From Enoplolaimus lenunculus (taxonomy: Eukaryota > Nematoda > Enoplea > Enoplida > Thoracostomopsidae): a DNA stretch of 64,000 nucleotides. Under the pieces are notes generated by a model. That model saw only the letters and a list, made by a program, of their open reading frames with translations. It was not told where the DNA came from and made no database searches. This document shows positions 20,348 to 40,855 of this stretch, one piece after another. The first letter of the stretch is position 1, and the number at the start of each line of letters is the position of its first letter. The position numbers were made by a program, and so were the translations under genes. The stretch lies in contig JASANG010003973.1 of the NCBI GenBank assembly GCA_030248215.1, positions 62,001 to 126,000 on the forward strand. The letters are read 5' to 3'.

Positions 20348-20544
20348 ATTTCCGTACCGCCAATGTTGCACATGAAATACAACGCAAATCCGACTGGCAA
20401 TTTTGTAAATCTCAGGCATTTCTTTTGGTCATATCTGTAATTTCACCTTAACATCTGTATAAATCCATGTACAAATCTGGAAAAACGCAAGCTATTTTGC
20501 TTTTGAAATTGTTTTTGAGACAACTGAAAAACGTCATGTTTTGT

Positions 20545-20560
20545 CGAATGTATATATAAT
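20545..20560 (-). promoter_or_regulatory. Possible TATA element upstream of the BPI/LBP gene
   Basis: On the gene strand the sequence TATTATATATAC lies about 205 bp before the ATG, between the gene and MITE C4. Position fits a TATA box only if the 5' UTR is about 170 bp; weak evidence. Confidence 0.25.
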
Positions 20561-20570
20561 AGCTAGAGTG

Positions 20571-20795
20571 CACTGCAAAAAAATGGTTAGTCAAATTGAT
20601 TATCTCCGAAATAGGCTGTTCCGGACTACACAAACTGAGTCAAATTCGACTTCGCCAGAGTCAAATTTGATTCAATCAGCGACTTGGGAAAGTTGACGTT
20701 GACTAAAGCAGAGTCGAATTTGACTCAATTGGTGTAAGTAGTCAGGAAAAGCCTATTTTGGAGAGAATCAATTTGACTCACCATTTTTTGCAGTG
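20571..20795. mobile_element. MITE family C copy (C4), upstream of the BPI/LBP gene
   Basis: CACTGCAAAAAAATGGTTAG to CCATTTTTTGCAGTG; the GAGTC/GACTC interior is less regular than in C1. Confidence 0.8.
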
Positions 20796-21299
20796 TGGAT
20801 GTGTCGTGATATATCAGCTCTCCGCATGCCCAAAATTCGTTGTACTACCTAATCTATATGATGCCTCAAACGTAACTGTACGTATTCTTCTATAGGTTTA
20901 AAGGGATGCTAACTTCGACACCAATTGGGAATAGTTTGTTTCAGACACCTATAAAATCTTAAAGTTTCCAGGACAATTTCTAGAAATCTTTCAAAGAACC
21001 AACAGAACGAAGAAAGCATGTCAAAGTCAACATAAACAAAAGTTGTTTATGTCAGTTTATTATACGTTTAGCAAAGTTGAAACGAAGCTATTGAATATGT
21101 TAATATTTTCGCAGGATTGGCTTAGAAATTGCCGACTATTGCCGTCAAAGTATACACACCGCGGCTACTGATAAAACATATTTTTACCCTATCAGCAAAT
21201 TTATTTAAAGCGAAACCGATTCTTGTATAATTCTAGCGTCGACATTTCAAATAAATCTTTAAGTGTCATCCAAGTTTATCTTTGTTTTAGCAAAACTAA

Positions 21300-21465
21300 G
21301 GCCCATAAATAGAACAGGGTCGGATCGTTTTCCGGAGAAGAGTCAGTTTAAGATTTAGACTAATTTTTTGCTTAGCAACTTTAGGCTTATGCTTAAACTT
21401 AGGCTTTAGGAATAGGCTCATCCATACGTTAGGCTTAGGCTTAAGCATAGGAATATGCTTATACT
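21300..21465. mobile_element. MITE family A copy (A8), one end only
   Basis: Left terminus GGCCCATAAATAGAACAGGG, then TTAGGC hexamers in reverse orientation; the other terminus is missing. 20796-21299 and 21466-22617 show no gene; small open frames at 21609-22247 lack splice signals or motifs. Confidence 0.7.
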
Positions 21466-22617
21466 AAGCCTTGGAGATGAAAATCATATATTAACGAGAG
21501 GACATTTGCTGCTAGAGATATAGTATTACTGTAAAGTTTGAATTTATTAACCAAAGAAAATACCTAAAAATTTGAGGAAAAAGACTCCGGAAAGCTGTAT
21601 TTTTGACCTTATCCGTCGATTTTGTGCACCAAATCAATTGAAATCAGTTGACATTTAGCCAAACTGTGAGCTCTGACAGTTACGTATATACCACTAGCAC
21701 AAACAGTAGGTATACCTGAAACCAAAACGGCAAGATTGCCAAAATTTAACGTCAGTCTCAAGTAATATAAAGAACCACGTGATTTTATTTGCGAAAATAA
21801 CAATTTTTTCGTCGCATAAGGTGAAAACGCCCCCTGAAAACTTGAGGAAATCACAGACGTTTTGTCGCGCAATGGTGCCACCGAGATATATTTCAAACAA
21901 AGTCTTTTATAAAATACGCCCCCAAAAAAGCATCATAAACCGCAAAACACAGTAGCAGTGAACTTGAGGTGTACCACGCGGTGTTAGGCAGTTTTGAATG
22001 TTTGTTCGTTGACAGTTTAAAATAATGTTTTTTGGCCCTTAAAAATATTTTACTTTCGAATGGCTCGAATTGTTGGCTTCGTTTCAAAATATAACGCCGA
22101 TTCGGTACAATAAAAACAACTAGGAAACGAACTAGAATAAAAGTCAAAAAACCCTGAAAAGTCCAAAACAATATTATCAGCATTTACTCGGCACGCGACG
22201 TCGAACCGCAGCGGTTTTAAACGTTTTTTGATGGAAATATTTTTCAAAACTAAAAACCCAATAATGCATCAAAATGTTTTGCTGCTGGTAAAATTTTAAC
22301 AGCCAGCACCGCCACCAAGGTCAAAAATGCCCGAAAGTGAAATTATACATAAACGGACTGTAAACTTTTACGCAACGTTTGACGCATTTTGATATATTTT
22401 TGGAACCAAATTAATATGAGCAAAACGGAAATATTTTGCGCACTGTGAATGCCTTGTGACTTTCAAACACCACAAAGTCTCTCATTTCAACATTTTGTTG
22501 TTATGTTTCACGACAAAAATGTGTGAACTCGATGAATGGTTTAAATTTTACGAATTTGAAAAGGCATTAAAAAACAACTCGAACGACGTCATGCAGTTAA
22601 AAGTGTACACTGTAAAC

Positions 22618-22835
22618 AATGGGGAGTCAAATTGACTCTCTCTCTCTCTCGGAAATAGGCTTTTCCTGACTACACAAACTGAGTCAAAATTCGACTCCGC
22701 CAGAGTCAAATTCGATTCACTGAATCGCTCAGTGAGTCCAATTTGATTCTGGCGGAGTCAAATTTGCCTCAGTTTGTGTAGTCAAGAAAAGCATATTTCC
22801 GAGAGAGACAATTTGACTTCCCATTTTTTACAGTG
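22618..22835. mobile_element. MITE family C copy (C5)
   Basis: CACTGTAAACAATGGGGAG to CCATTTTTTACAGTG, TA on both flanks; a short CT run expands the left half. Confidence 0.85.
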
Positions 22836-23028
22836 TACTGTTGTGATAAATCTGCCACAATAAGGCATCAAACCAGGGCTTGAGCACCGGGAAACAACTA
22901 AGGGAACAGTGACAGAAAAAACTTTTCAGTAATCTCAGTAATTACTCGCAAAATAGCGATACAACATCGCGGAAAACTATGAAAAATTGGTTTATACCAC
23001 GTTCCCGTCATTTAAGCTTTTACTTTAT

Positions 23029-23256
23029 CTGTATCCCTAATAAGAGTTCGTAAGCGGATAGAGTCACTAAACCCTAATTAGAATCCATAAAATGACAATT
23101 ATTCAACGGATAATGGCAATACCGAATATACATCAGTAACGAAGGACGGCGAAATGCTGTTAAAAATAAATAACAGTCCGTAACCTAATAACAAGGGGGT
23201 ACCTTCTGGAGAGGCCAAATAAATATCACTCCCCCCTCTTATTCGAGTCACTACAG
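23029..23256. mobile_element. MITE family E copy (E3), internally shortened
   Basis: Carries GTAAGCGGATAGAG, CCTAATTAGAATCC and the terminus TATTCGAGTCACTACAG; about half the family length and missing the other end. Confidence 0.65.
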
Positions 23257-23279
23257 TATGCTATTCAGAAGTTTATGTT

Positions 23280-23790
23280 TATATTCAAGTTTGCGTTTAA
23301 GCTTGAGCCTAAGCTTAGGCTAAAGTTTAGGTATAAGCTTTAGGTTCGGGCGCAGGTAAGACGGGTCAATTGGCAGATGGAAGCAGGGGGCTAAGCCCCA
23401 TTGTAGCCAAATTGGCACTTTTGATTCCCAGCACTTGAGAAACTCGCTTGCATGAAAATATTTTCTTTAATAGCGTTTTCCGGGGACTCTCGACCCCCAA
23501 ACCCCCACACAATCAATTGATTATTTGAGCAAAATTTTTTGACTGTGTCGTTCCAGCTTAATTGTGAGAACCGCTTAATGCGAGAGGCTTGAGGGGCTGC
23601 AGAACCCCATTCTGCTCAGGGTCCCTTAAATTTACTGGGAATTCAGCAAGGCGGCAGCCCCCCTGGAAACCTAATTTAAGAAGTTGTCTCTGTAGAGGAT
23701 GAAAGGTTTTATCTCGGGAAGTTGTCTTTTATTGTGTTCTCAAGGGGTTTGTGACACCGCAAACCCCCGCACTATGCAATCAACATATAT
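23280..23790. other. Non-coding dispersed sequence with CCCC/GGGG-rich blocks
   Basis: Begins with TTAGGC-like remnants (23290-23350), then blocks such as GGGCTAAGCCCC, GGCGGCAGCCCCCC and AAACCCCCGCAC. A similar block (GGGCGGCAGCCCTGC, AACCCCCAAGCCCCC) is at 25290-25560. No coding evidence. Confidence 0.4.
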
Positions 23791-24054
23791 GTTGAAATTA
23801 TATTTAAGCATTGTTATTGTCTTTCAAATACAGTTTCAAACAACTAAGCTCTAAAAATGATAATATCACAAATAGCGCATTCCGACAAGGAGCGTTTCCA
23901 GGATTTCGTATCCGGACCTGACGGAAGCCTAATTTTTAGCGGAAAAACTCAATATATCATTTAAAATATATGAGCAAAGTAAAAATAAAATGACGATTTA
24001 GATTAGTAAAAACCTACAATTACTCCCCACCCGTAGATTTAGAATTAGCAAAAT

Positions 24055-24960
24055 TTTATTTTCCAAAGTCCTGTTTTCGTATATATAATATCCGAATTTC
24101 CCAGAATGCTAATTTTCCAAAATTCAGAGTGAAAAATGTTTCGCGCGAAACCACAATTTTCCGGCAGAATTTCTGTTTCGCCAAATCCCAATTTCCCGGG
24201 TAATATCCCAATTTCGCAATATCCCAGTTTCACAAAAGCCCAAACAAAAAAGTTTGAACCCGAAATCGCAATTTTTCGGCAGAATTCCTATTTCCTAAAA
24301 TCCCAATTTGCCAAAATCTCGAGCCAAAAGTTTGCGCCGAAAACACCAATTCCCCGGCAGAATCCCAATTTTCTAAAATCCCCATATCCCGGGTAATGTC
24401 TGAATTTTCGAAAATCCCAATTTGCCGGATACTAATCCAATTATCCACAATTCCACTTCCCAAAATCCCAAGCGAAAAAGGCTGCGCTAAAAATCGTAAT
24501 TTCTCGGCGACGGCAGAATACCAATTTCGTGGGTAATACATTAGAATTTCCCAAAATCTCAATTTCCCAGGTAGTATCGCTATTTCCCAAAATCCCAATT
24601 TCAAAAAATCCAGAGCGAAAAAGGTATCGCCCCAATTCGCAATTTTTCGGCAGAATTCCTATTTCCCAAAATCCCAATTTCCCAGGTATCCCAATATCCC
24701 AAAATCCCTTTTTCCATTCTTTGAATTTCCGAAAATCTCAATTTCTGGTGTAATAATAATCCCAATATCACAAAATCCCAATTTCCCGGGTTATATCTCA
24801 ATCTACCAATATCCCAATATGTAAAAATCCGAAGCGAAAAACGTATTTTCGAAAATCCATCCCAATTTCTCGGGTAATATGCGCTAAAAATCGTAATTTC
24901 CACGCGTCGGCACAGTTCCAATTTCCTGGGTAATATCCGAATTTCCCAAAATCTCAATTT
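24055..24960. repeat. Degenerate minisatellite, ~900 bp
   Basis: Imperfect tandem units of roughly 90-130 bp built from CCCAATTTCCCGGGTAATAT, CCCAAAATCCCAAGCGAAAA and TCGCAATTTTTCGGCAGAAT. Open frames on both strands are by-products of the repeat. 24961-25290 and 25560-25690 show nothing recognisable. Confidence 0.8.
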
Positions 24961-25821
24961 CCCATGTATAAATTGTGCGTTTAAATTCTACTTTTCGTAG
25001 AATATATATGTTTCAATATGACATCTTTGTCTTGACTGTACGCAATTGATACTCAATTTTTGTGAATGCTGACTATCAGCGAAATTGGCAATTTTGAAAT
25101 TTTTATCCAGCTTCTATTTTATGGCAAATACCATAGTAACCTATCATACACTACTCTGTACATTTAAGCATGTTATGAGGGAAAAACTGCAGTGTCAAGT
25201 TTGTTTGGAGAACGGGAATAGTGGAAAATTTTAAAACGTATATTATTTAGGCAATTTTATAGTTTCTCCCCACAGTAGAATAGTTCCCCCCGCCACACTC
25301 ATTCGGGACTCCCTGTGATTTCAAGGGATACTATTAAACAGGATGACGGGCGACAACCCCCAAGCCCCCTGTACTTAAGCGAAGCGGTTCACATATTGAA
25401 GAACCAAACTGTTTTAAGGTATTTCTCAGTAGTTGTTTCAATAATGAAATGCTTAGTGCAGGAGGCTGATGGGGGCGGCAGCCCTGCTTAGTATCCCGTC
25501 AAATTGCAGGGGGTGCTGGGATGTGGCGCCCCCTTGTGGAACATAACGTAAAATTGACGAATAATTTTCGCAGTAGAAACTAGTTTTAAAATAGGAAAAC
25601 AAAACATTTTATGTTACAAATGAAAAAGTTACCCCCGCACATTTGCTTAGTGGCAGTGGAAAACTGCAAAATTGCCGTAAACTCAAACGCCTACTTTGGT
25701 GACCATTTGGCCTTTCCAAAGAAACCTCTGTTATTAATAGGTTACGGACTATTTATTTTTAACGCGTTCTCGTCCTCCCTTCGTTACTGATATATATTAT
25801 CCGGTATTGCAACTATTCGTT

Positions 25822-26206
25822 CTATGGCGGATCCATGGGGGGCACCCCGGCCGTGGCCCCCCACTGCCTTTAAGTGCCTGTTTGAAAACAAGTCCGAACT
25901 TTTACGAATAGTTCGTGGTTTGTGCGTGTGGGTCAAAAATAAGTTTATTTACACGGCAAAAAATGGTGAGTCAAATTGACTATCTCCGAAATAGGCTTTT
26001 CCGGACTACACAAACTGAGTCAAAATTCGACTATGCCAGAGTCAAATACGACTCAATTTGACTCTGGTGGAGTCAAATTTTGACTGAGTTTGTGTAGTCA
26101 GGAAAAGCCTGTTTCGCAGAGAGTCAGCTCGACTCACCAATTTTTGTAGAATACCTGTGAAATTTTGGCCCCCTCCCCATATTTTGAGATCCTGGATCCG
26201 CTACTG
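25822..26206. mobile_element. hAT-type MITE K nested in E4
   Basis: Ends CTATGGCGGATCCATGG and GGATCCGCTACTG (reverse complement CAGTAGCGGATCC). Flanked by TATTCGTT and TATTTGTT (7 of 8), within the family-E sequence. It itself contains MITE C6. Confidence 0.75.
25952..26151. mobile_element. MITE family C copy (C6), nested in K
   Basis: CACGGCAAAAAATGGTGAG to CCAATTTTTGTAG; GAGTC palindromes. Third level of nesting (C6 in K in E4). Confidence 0.8.
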
Positions 26207-26519
26207 TATTTGTTGAATTAAACGTCTGTCTTATATCAAAAGCTTATTGGCGATGATGCAAGGTTCTACTTAAAAACGTACTTTCAAAAAGCGTGCTTTA
26301 AAGTTTGAGGTTACTTTGATCTGGTCCTAGAGTCATTTATATGCAATACAATTAGGTATAATTGACATTTATGAACTCCAATTAGGGTTTAGGGACTATA
26401 TCCGCTAACGGAATCTTATTAGGGGTACGGATACCAATTGATTAGGGTTCAAAGGTTGGACCGCTTCTTATTGCCCCCTCTCGAGTCGCTACATACTGTA
26501 GATATTCTCAGCTTTCGTA

Positions 26520-27040
26520 GGGAATATTTGAAGCGTAAAGTTTGTTTTATTAAAACGGAAAAGTGGAAAGGTCAAACGCCTAAAATTTATGGTTTGGTAG
26601 GGAAAAACTAGAGCGTAGAAACTCGTGTAAGACGACTAAGAATTCCGTTCGTTTGTAGGAACAATTACAAGCATAATCCTGGCTGGAAAAATTTAGACGT
26701 TTAAATTTTCTAAACTTCCCGTTTTCTATTAAAAACATACGTTTCCAATTTTTTCTACCTAAACCAAAGAAAACCGATACAATTTAAATTGTCCTCTTTT
26801 CCTGCTTTTTCCGAACAAAACCCACGCTTTCGATTTTCCCTGCCTAATAAGAAAAACCTATGCGTTTTGAATTTTCCACTTCTCCGTTTTCCAAACAAAT
26901 CCTTCGCTTCTGATTTTCCCTACCAACCAAAGAAAAAGCTAGGCGTTTACATTTTGTACCCTTTCCATTTTCGAAACAAAACCAGCGTTTTAGATTTTAC
27001 TAACCAAACCACGGGAAATCTATACGTTTTAAGGACAATG
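26520..27040. repeat. Degenerate direct and inverted repeats, AT-rich
   Basis: Units of ~75-80 bp (word GATTTTCCCTACCAA, CTATGCGTTTTGAATTTTCC) in 26740-27040 and their reverse complement (GGTTTGGTAGGGAAAAAC) in 26560-26620. The 148-residue open frame here arises from the repeat. 27041-27445 shows no gene. Confidence 0.6.
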
Positions 27041-27445
27041 TCTAGCGCATTCGGACAAACTCTTAGGGTATATTTCTTTAAGTGCATAGCTATACTATGT
27101 CTAGCTCTTTGTTATTTCTTGTGTTTTGTAACAAGCCTAAGTTTGGTGTTTCGCAGGACATTTATAGAGCTGCATCCGGGTCCGGGTTTTGGCCAAAGCA
27201 ACAGCTATGATGGTTTGTTGTGCTGGGATAGATAAAGTGAAAAATATATAAAAACATTTGTTTTGAGGGCAGAAAGCAAAAATAATTTGCTGTAACGTAA
27301 GTAGGCAAAAAATGAAAAATTTAACTCACAATAATTGTGCTAACCGAACCTAAAGCTGTCAGGGGTCAATGATTTTTACCGATACTAGAGCTGGGGCGCT
27401 GGGGCCGTTACCAAGCCTGCACCAGGGTTTCAAGGTGATTCAAAG

Positions 27446-27815
27446 CAGGGTGCCACCGGAATTCCGGTTCCGGCATATTTTCACCATCCGGTTCCGGTAT
27501 ATTTTTACCGGATTTAAAAATTCTGGTGTTATAATTTGGCCGTTTTCTTGACTTTGCTAATTTTTAGGAATCTCTTTTGAAAGCCACTTGTACTCCGAAT
27601 ATAAGCCATTGATGGTGAATTTCACTTCAGTCGATGATGAAAATCTAAAATACAACAAATAAAATAAATACCTATGTTCGACTAAGGTTATTTCACAAAT
27701 AGAGCAAAAAATAAGGTTAAAATGAAATTTTTGGTGAAATGCATTTTTCACTTTCCTGTTCCGGTAAAATTTTCAAATTCCGGTTCTGGTAAATTGTAAT
27801 TCCGGTTGCACCCTG
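27446..27815. mobile_element. hAT MITE family H copy (H1), perfect 8 bp duplication
   Basis: Starts CAGGGTGCCACCGGAATTCC and ends GGAATTACAATT-type sequence with GGTTGCACCCTG. ATTCAAAG is on both sides. Confidence 0.9.
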
Positions 27816-28264
27816 ATTCAAAGCTGTAACTGTTGACGTTTGGCTTATGAGACAAAAGTTATTAACTTTTCATGGTGCGTAACTTCAGTTTTAAAGTAGG
27901 AGAGTGGTGTCTAGGCAACTTGGATTTGCAGTAACTTGGAGTTATGAAAACCGGCACGAGGGGAAAGCTTGAAACAATTTTAAAAGTGATGATTCCCAAC
28001 GAAGAATAAAAAATTTAAGTTTTGAATGTTTTAGTGCATTTAAATCGCAAAACGTTTCGGGGATTATGGATTGGGCATCTGGACGTCCCTATCCACGCGT
28101 CAGACCTCTTCATTTTCATCTCTACGAATGTGACTTGTAGTAACTAAATATTTCATCATTAAATTCAGTCAAAATCCGTAACGCACTCAAGTTTAACAAT
28201 AGTTTCAAGAGAAACATAGTCTAAGTTCGAAACTTGAGAGGATCAAAGACTTTTGTCGGATAAA

Positions 28265-29125
28265 TGTTATGAGCTTGTGGGGTAATAATTTCGAATATAT
28301 GTGCAATTCAATCACAGGCTTAGATTCAGACTTGTCAGGATTGGCACTCTTATCTTGCGATCACCTGATTAAAGTCTTTCACAAGAATAAGAATTGGATA
28401 ACGATGATTCCGTTGCGTGACAACTATGACAAGACAACATTATTAAATATTGTCAGACGCATGTGTGCTCCTATATTTATGGATCTAAGATTTCACTCGA
28501 GTTCAATTCTCATTAAGGTACAGGGGCTGGCTTAAATATTCCAGGCTTTGCTGATATCCATGTTCCACTTGACACTTGAATCTTGATGTTCGGCTTTCCA
28601 GACTGAGGTTACCGCCATTGAGAAATGCGTTTCCTACTTGTGAGGTCGTGGTGTTAACAAAAAATGTATTGCGATTTTCAGTGGCAGTCAAGCTGCAATC
28701 AAAGCACAGGATAGCTGTTTACAGCAACTTTACGAGTTCTCTGTGCGTAATTATGTTAGTTTAATCTAGGTTTGGGGGACTGTAATGTTCCAGGGAATGA
28801 AATTGCGGATAGGCTAGTTGTTTCAGCGTCGACGAAGTGTTTGCATGGTCCAGAACCATTTTCAAATGTAGTACTATCGACAGTAGTGAGTTCAATTGGA
28901 AAGAAAATATTGGATAGAAAGCTATGAACAATTGGCAGCTCCAACTAATGAATGTTCTTTTTGTCATAATGAGACAGATATAGCAAGCTATTCGGCTTTA
29001 CAGAAGACTGTTTTTTGGGCGACGGGTCTTCAGCAGAATAGGGCTTCGCAGCTGGATATATGGAAAATTATACGCTGTTTAGTAGAATTTAAAAAAATGT
29101 TTAGGTCTTTGCAGTAGGAGATTGA
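28265..29125 (+). mobile_element. LINE fragment: RNase H domain and C-terminal zinc motif
   Basis: Non-LTR retrotransposon remnant. A plus-strand frame shows RNase H words: CIAIFSGSQAAIKAQDS (the usual DSQAAIKAL region, with the catalytic Asp replaced by Gly) and CNVPGNEIADRLVVSAS (the GNExADxLA region). Further on, ECSFCHNETD resembles the C-terminal CxxC motif of LINE ORF2. These lie in different frames separated by stops, so the copy is dead; the reverse transcriptase part is not recognisable, and 28265-28535 is only tentatively included. The RNase H points to the I/Jockey group. It ends about 50 bp before the DHX15 start codon. Confidence 0.7.
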
Positions 29126-29177
29126 ATTTTACGAAATACGTATATATAAAGTATACTATCCAAGGTAAAGAAAACCC

Positions 29178-37826
<8,649 letters not shown>

Positions 37827-38035
37827 GTTTAGATGACTAAGTATTTCATTATTGTTTACAAGGAGAACTACCATTGACTGCGGCGAATCGATGTTACACA
37901 CAGGTGCCAATAAAATTTTCTACTTACAAATTGGGTACTGAAATATTGTAAGATTGCCGAAAATTTGCAACGTGAAATTGTGACTTACTCCGTTAACAGC
38001 GCTGTAATAATTTAGATATTGTCTGACACATTTTT

Positions 38036-38041
38036 AATAAA
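38036..38041 (+). terminator. Candidate DHX15 polyadenylation signal
   Basis: AATAAA 210 bp after the DHX15 stop codon; the only canonical hexamer soon after the gene. 38042-38441 is otherwise featureless. Confidence 0.5.
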
Positions 38042-38441
38042 TGTATAGCGACATTGTTATTACCCCACACGAATGTACTAAATACAAGAACGGTATATCG
38101 TTTTAGCGGAAGTACGTAATATGGAGTGTGTTATGCTCTCCAGATTTCCGAAAAATTTGATCTATAACTGACCGATAACCCACGGCTTAATTTCCGTTTT
38201 TATTCTTTAACATTGGTGCACTGACAAATTTTGAAAGCTTTTAACTAAATTGTCAGAATCACGAAGTTTAATATTTTGTTTCACCTCCGGCTGCGATAAA
38301 ATTTGTTGACCTCCGGGTTCGTCTTGCCATGAAAGCTTCGAGCCTTTGTTTTGTGAGACAGGTTCGAGGCTAGTGTTAACTGGGACATTTTTGTCGATAC
38401 TGTTTGAAGCATATTTTTACCGCAACATGCGGGATTCACGT

Positions 38442-38908
38442 ACTATAGTGACCCGAATTAGAGGGGGGACTGATATTTATTTGGCCTCTTCAGTTGACCC
38501 ATGTATAGAACAGGGACGGAACAGTAGTATTAGCATATTCCTAAGCCTAAGCGTATGGATGAGCCTATTGTTAAGCCTATTTAGGTCTAAGCAAAAAATA
38601 GTCTAAAGCTTAAACTGATTATTATAGCCCTTTTGGCAAACGATCCGGCCCTCTTCAAAACATGGGCCCTCCTGAGGGTACCCCCCTTGTTATTCGGGTA
38701 CGGACAGTTATTTGTTTTTAACCCGCTTTTCGCCGTCCTTCGTTACTGATATGTATTCGGTATTGCAACTATCCGTTGAATTAAACGGTTTTGCCTTGCG
38801 TCAAAAACTGAGCGATAATGCAAGGTTATACTCAGGAAGGTAATTTTAAAACTTAAGTATGCTTTAGAGTTTCGAACTCAACTTTACTTGGTCCTGGAGT
38901 CATTTACT
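38442..38908. mobile_element. MITE family E copy (E5), split by MITE A9
   Basis: ACTATAGTGACCCGAATTAG start, then TATTTGGCCTCTTCAG, interrupted at 38496-38668, resuming with GAGGGTACCCCCCTTG and running to GGTCCTGGAGTCATTTA, where E6 begins. The right third is missing. Confidence 0.75.
38496..38668. mobile_element. MITE family A copy (A9), nested in E5
   Basis: GACCCATGTATAGAACAGGG to CTTCAAAACATGGGCC with a short hexamer core, inside family-E sequence. Confidence 0.8.
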
Positions 38909-38999
38909 GTAGTGACCCGAATAAGAGGAGGGACTGATATTTATTTGGCCTTTCCAGAGACTCAAATGGGGACCACCTCTTATTATTCGCGTCACTACA
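38909..38999. mobile_element. MITE family E miniature derivative (E6), 91 bp
   Basis: Only the two termini remain: CTGTAGTGACCCGAATAAG and ATTCGCGTCACTACAG, with TA at the edges. Confidence 0.75.
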
Positions 39000-39188
39000 G
39001 TATGTATACGGTTTTAACTCTGATGAGCGGAATGGGCTGGTGTTTCTGTTTTTTGTTCATAGGATTTAAGCAATGGATAATGTGGTGTAAGTAATAATAT
39101 TGGAATCAACAATTTGAAGATTTAATGGTATTTCAGGATCTAGTTTATTGTGTTTAATATTGGACAGTAAACGTTTCTCTCTCTCAAC

Positions 39189-39350
39189 TTTACGCTTTAC
39201 TTTCGAACTCCACTTTATTTGGTCCTGGAGTCAGTCATGTGCTACAATTTGGGATAATTGTCATTTATGGACTCTAGGGTTTGCGGACTCTTTATTAGGG
39301 ATACGAACTCCCATTGATCGGGACCGCCTCTTATTCGGGTCAATACCGTA
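39189..39350. mobile_element. MITE family E fragment (right half)
   Basis: ACTTTATTTGGTCCTGGAG to CTCTTATTCGGGTCAATACC; the left half is absent. Confidence 0.6.
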
Positions 39351-39384
39351 ACCGAGGCAGGTAGGTCATGGCTTGTCCCTAGTT

Positions 39385-39585
39385 GATTCGACGTCAACGT
39401 TAAAATTCGGGCTCTATATCGAGTTCACAGACAAAACTCGAATGTCAAATGACATTTGCTTACAAACCACCGCTCTCAAATGTTTAACTTGTACAAGAGT
39501 CGGTAAGTCGCGATACTGTGGGACATTTATACGAATATCATATTCCAAAATTTCAATGAATATAGTATGATATTCAACAAGACAG
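39385..39585. repeat. Copy related to the inner element of the 57 kb palindrome
   Basis: GTTGATTCGACGTCAACG, TGACATTTGCTTACAAA and GATACTGTGGGACATTTAT match 57025-57200. More ATATCATATG-type words follow at 40245-40405. Confidence 0.6.
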
Positions 39586-39672
39586 CGTAACCTTTGGGTG
39601 CTAATAAATGAATGGAAAGATAGACGTCAGAGGCACAGATGTAGGTGCTTTAAATACCAAATACACGCCTAA

Positions 39673-39758
39673 CAGGGTGCAACCGGAATTACAATTTAGT
39701 GGAACCGGAATTGAAAAAATTACCAAAAACGGAAAATGAAAAATTTGGTTGCACCCTG
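39673..39758. mobile_element. hAT MITE family H mini copy (H4), 86 bp
   Basis: CAGGGTGCAACCGGAATTAC to TTTGGTTGCACCCTG; flanks ACGCCTAA and ACGCCTGC (6 of 8). Confidence 0.75.
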
Positions 39759-39818
39759 ACGCCTGCAAATTGTTTGAGACAAAATCGCTCACAACTTCGG
39801 AATTCAAAAATTCAAATT

Positions 39819-40243
39819 AGTGACCCGAATAAGAGGGGGGCTAATATTTATTTGGCCTCTCCAGAGGGTACCCCCTTTGTTATTCGGTTACGGACTGTTA
39901 TTTATTTTTAACCCACGCTTCGCCTCCCTTCGTTACTGATATATATCCGGTATTGCAACTATCCGTTGAATTAATGGTTTTTGAGCGATAATGCAAGGTT
40001 ATACTTTGGAATGTTACTTTCAAAACTTAAGTACGCGTTAAAGTTTCTAACACAACTTTATTTGTCCCTGGAGTCATTTATGTGCAACAATTAGGGATAA
40101 TAGACATTTATGGACTGTAATTTGGGTTTCGGGACTCTATCTGCTTACGGACTCTTATTAGGGATACGGACTCCTATTTATTGGGACTCACAATGGGGGA
40201 CCCCCTCTTACCCCACACCCTCTTTATTCGGGTAACTACAGTA
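39819..40243. mobile_element. MITE family E copy (E7), near full length
   Basis: AGTGACCCGAATAAGAGGGG through CCTCTCCAGAGGGTACC, CCGTTGAATTAA and the right terminus TTCGGGTAACTACAG. The first few terminal bases are lost. A one-sided family-H end follows at 40410-40470; otherwise 40244-40689 has no gene. Confidence 0.8.
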
Positions 40244-40689
40244 TATGATATTCAACAGGTCAATTTGGGTATGTTAATATCTCAAGTATGCAGACATTTT
40301 AAAATATATTAAATATTCGCGGAGTACACCTCGAATATCATGTTGAAGAACAAAAGGTGATCCAGATATGATATTACCAGACATACGAATTTTTGAATGC
40401 GATATCGGCAGGGTGCAACCGGAGGTCAAAAACGCTGGAGCCGGGTCAGCAAAACTTGCCAAAGCCGGATATGAGGCGAAATTAGGTAGTAAACATGATA
40501 GTTAATTAGTTAATTTTAGCCAATATTTGCAATCTGTTGTTAAGTTGTTTGGTTTAAGCTAATTTTGCGCGAAATTTCGTAATTTCTTTCCTGAAATTTG
40601 TTACAAAAGCAAAAGGAACGCGAAAAACAGATAAATTTTGGAAAAATATGCAAAATTTTACTACCGAAATTGCTGGAATTTGTAGAGAA

Positions 40690-40855
40690 CCGAATAAGAG
40701 GGGTCTTCATGTCGAGTCCCAATCAATGGGAGTCTGTATCCCTTATAAGAGAGCGTAAGCGGATAGAGTCCCTAAACCCTAATTATAGAGTCCATAAATG
40801 TCAATAATCCCAACGGATAGTTGCCGGATATATCAGTATAAGGAACAGGGTGTAA
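40690..40855. mobile_element. MITE family E fragment (E8), reverse orientation
   Basis: ACCGAATAAGAGGGG, CCCAATCAATGGGAGTC, GTAAGCGGATAGAGTCCC; ends where repeat J copy 2 starts. Confidence 0.65.

Larger units (their letters stand above)
25697..26495. mobile_element. MITE family E copy (E4), interrupted by element K
   Basis: The left part (TTTGGCCTTTCC ... CGGTATTGCAAC) and the right part (GAATTAAACG ... CTCGAGTCGCTACATACTG) of one family-E element flank an insertion at 25822-26206. Confidence 0.75.

Noticed and set aside
24045-24957. Several ORFs of 60-124 codons on both strands
   Set aside because: By-products of the minisatellite.
26789-27235. 148-codon ORF with a membrane-like stretch
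   Set aside because: The first two thirds come from a degenerate repeat; no splice or homology support.
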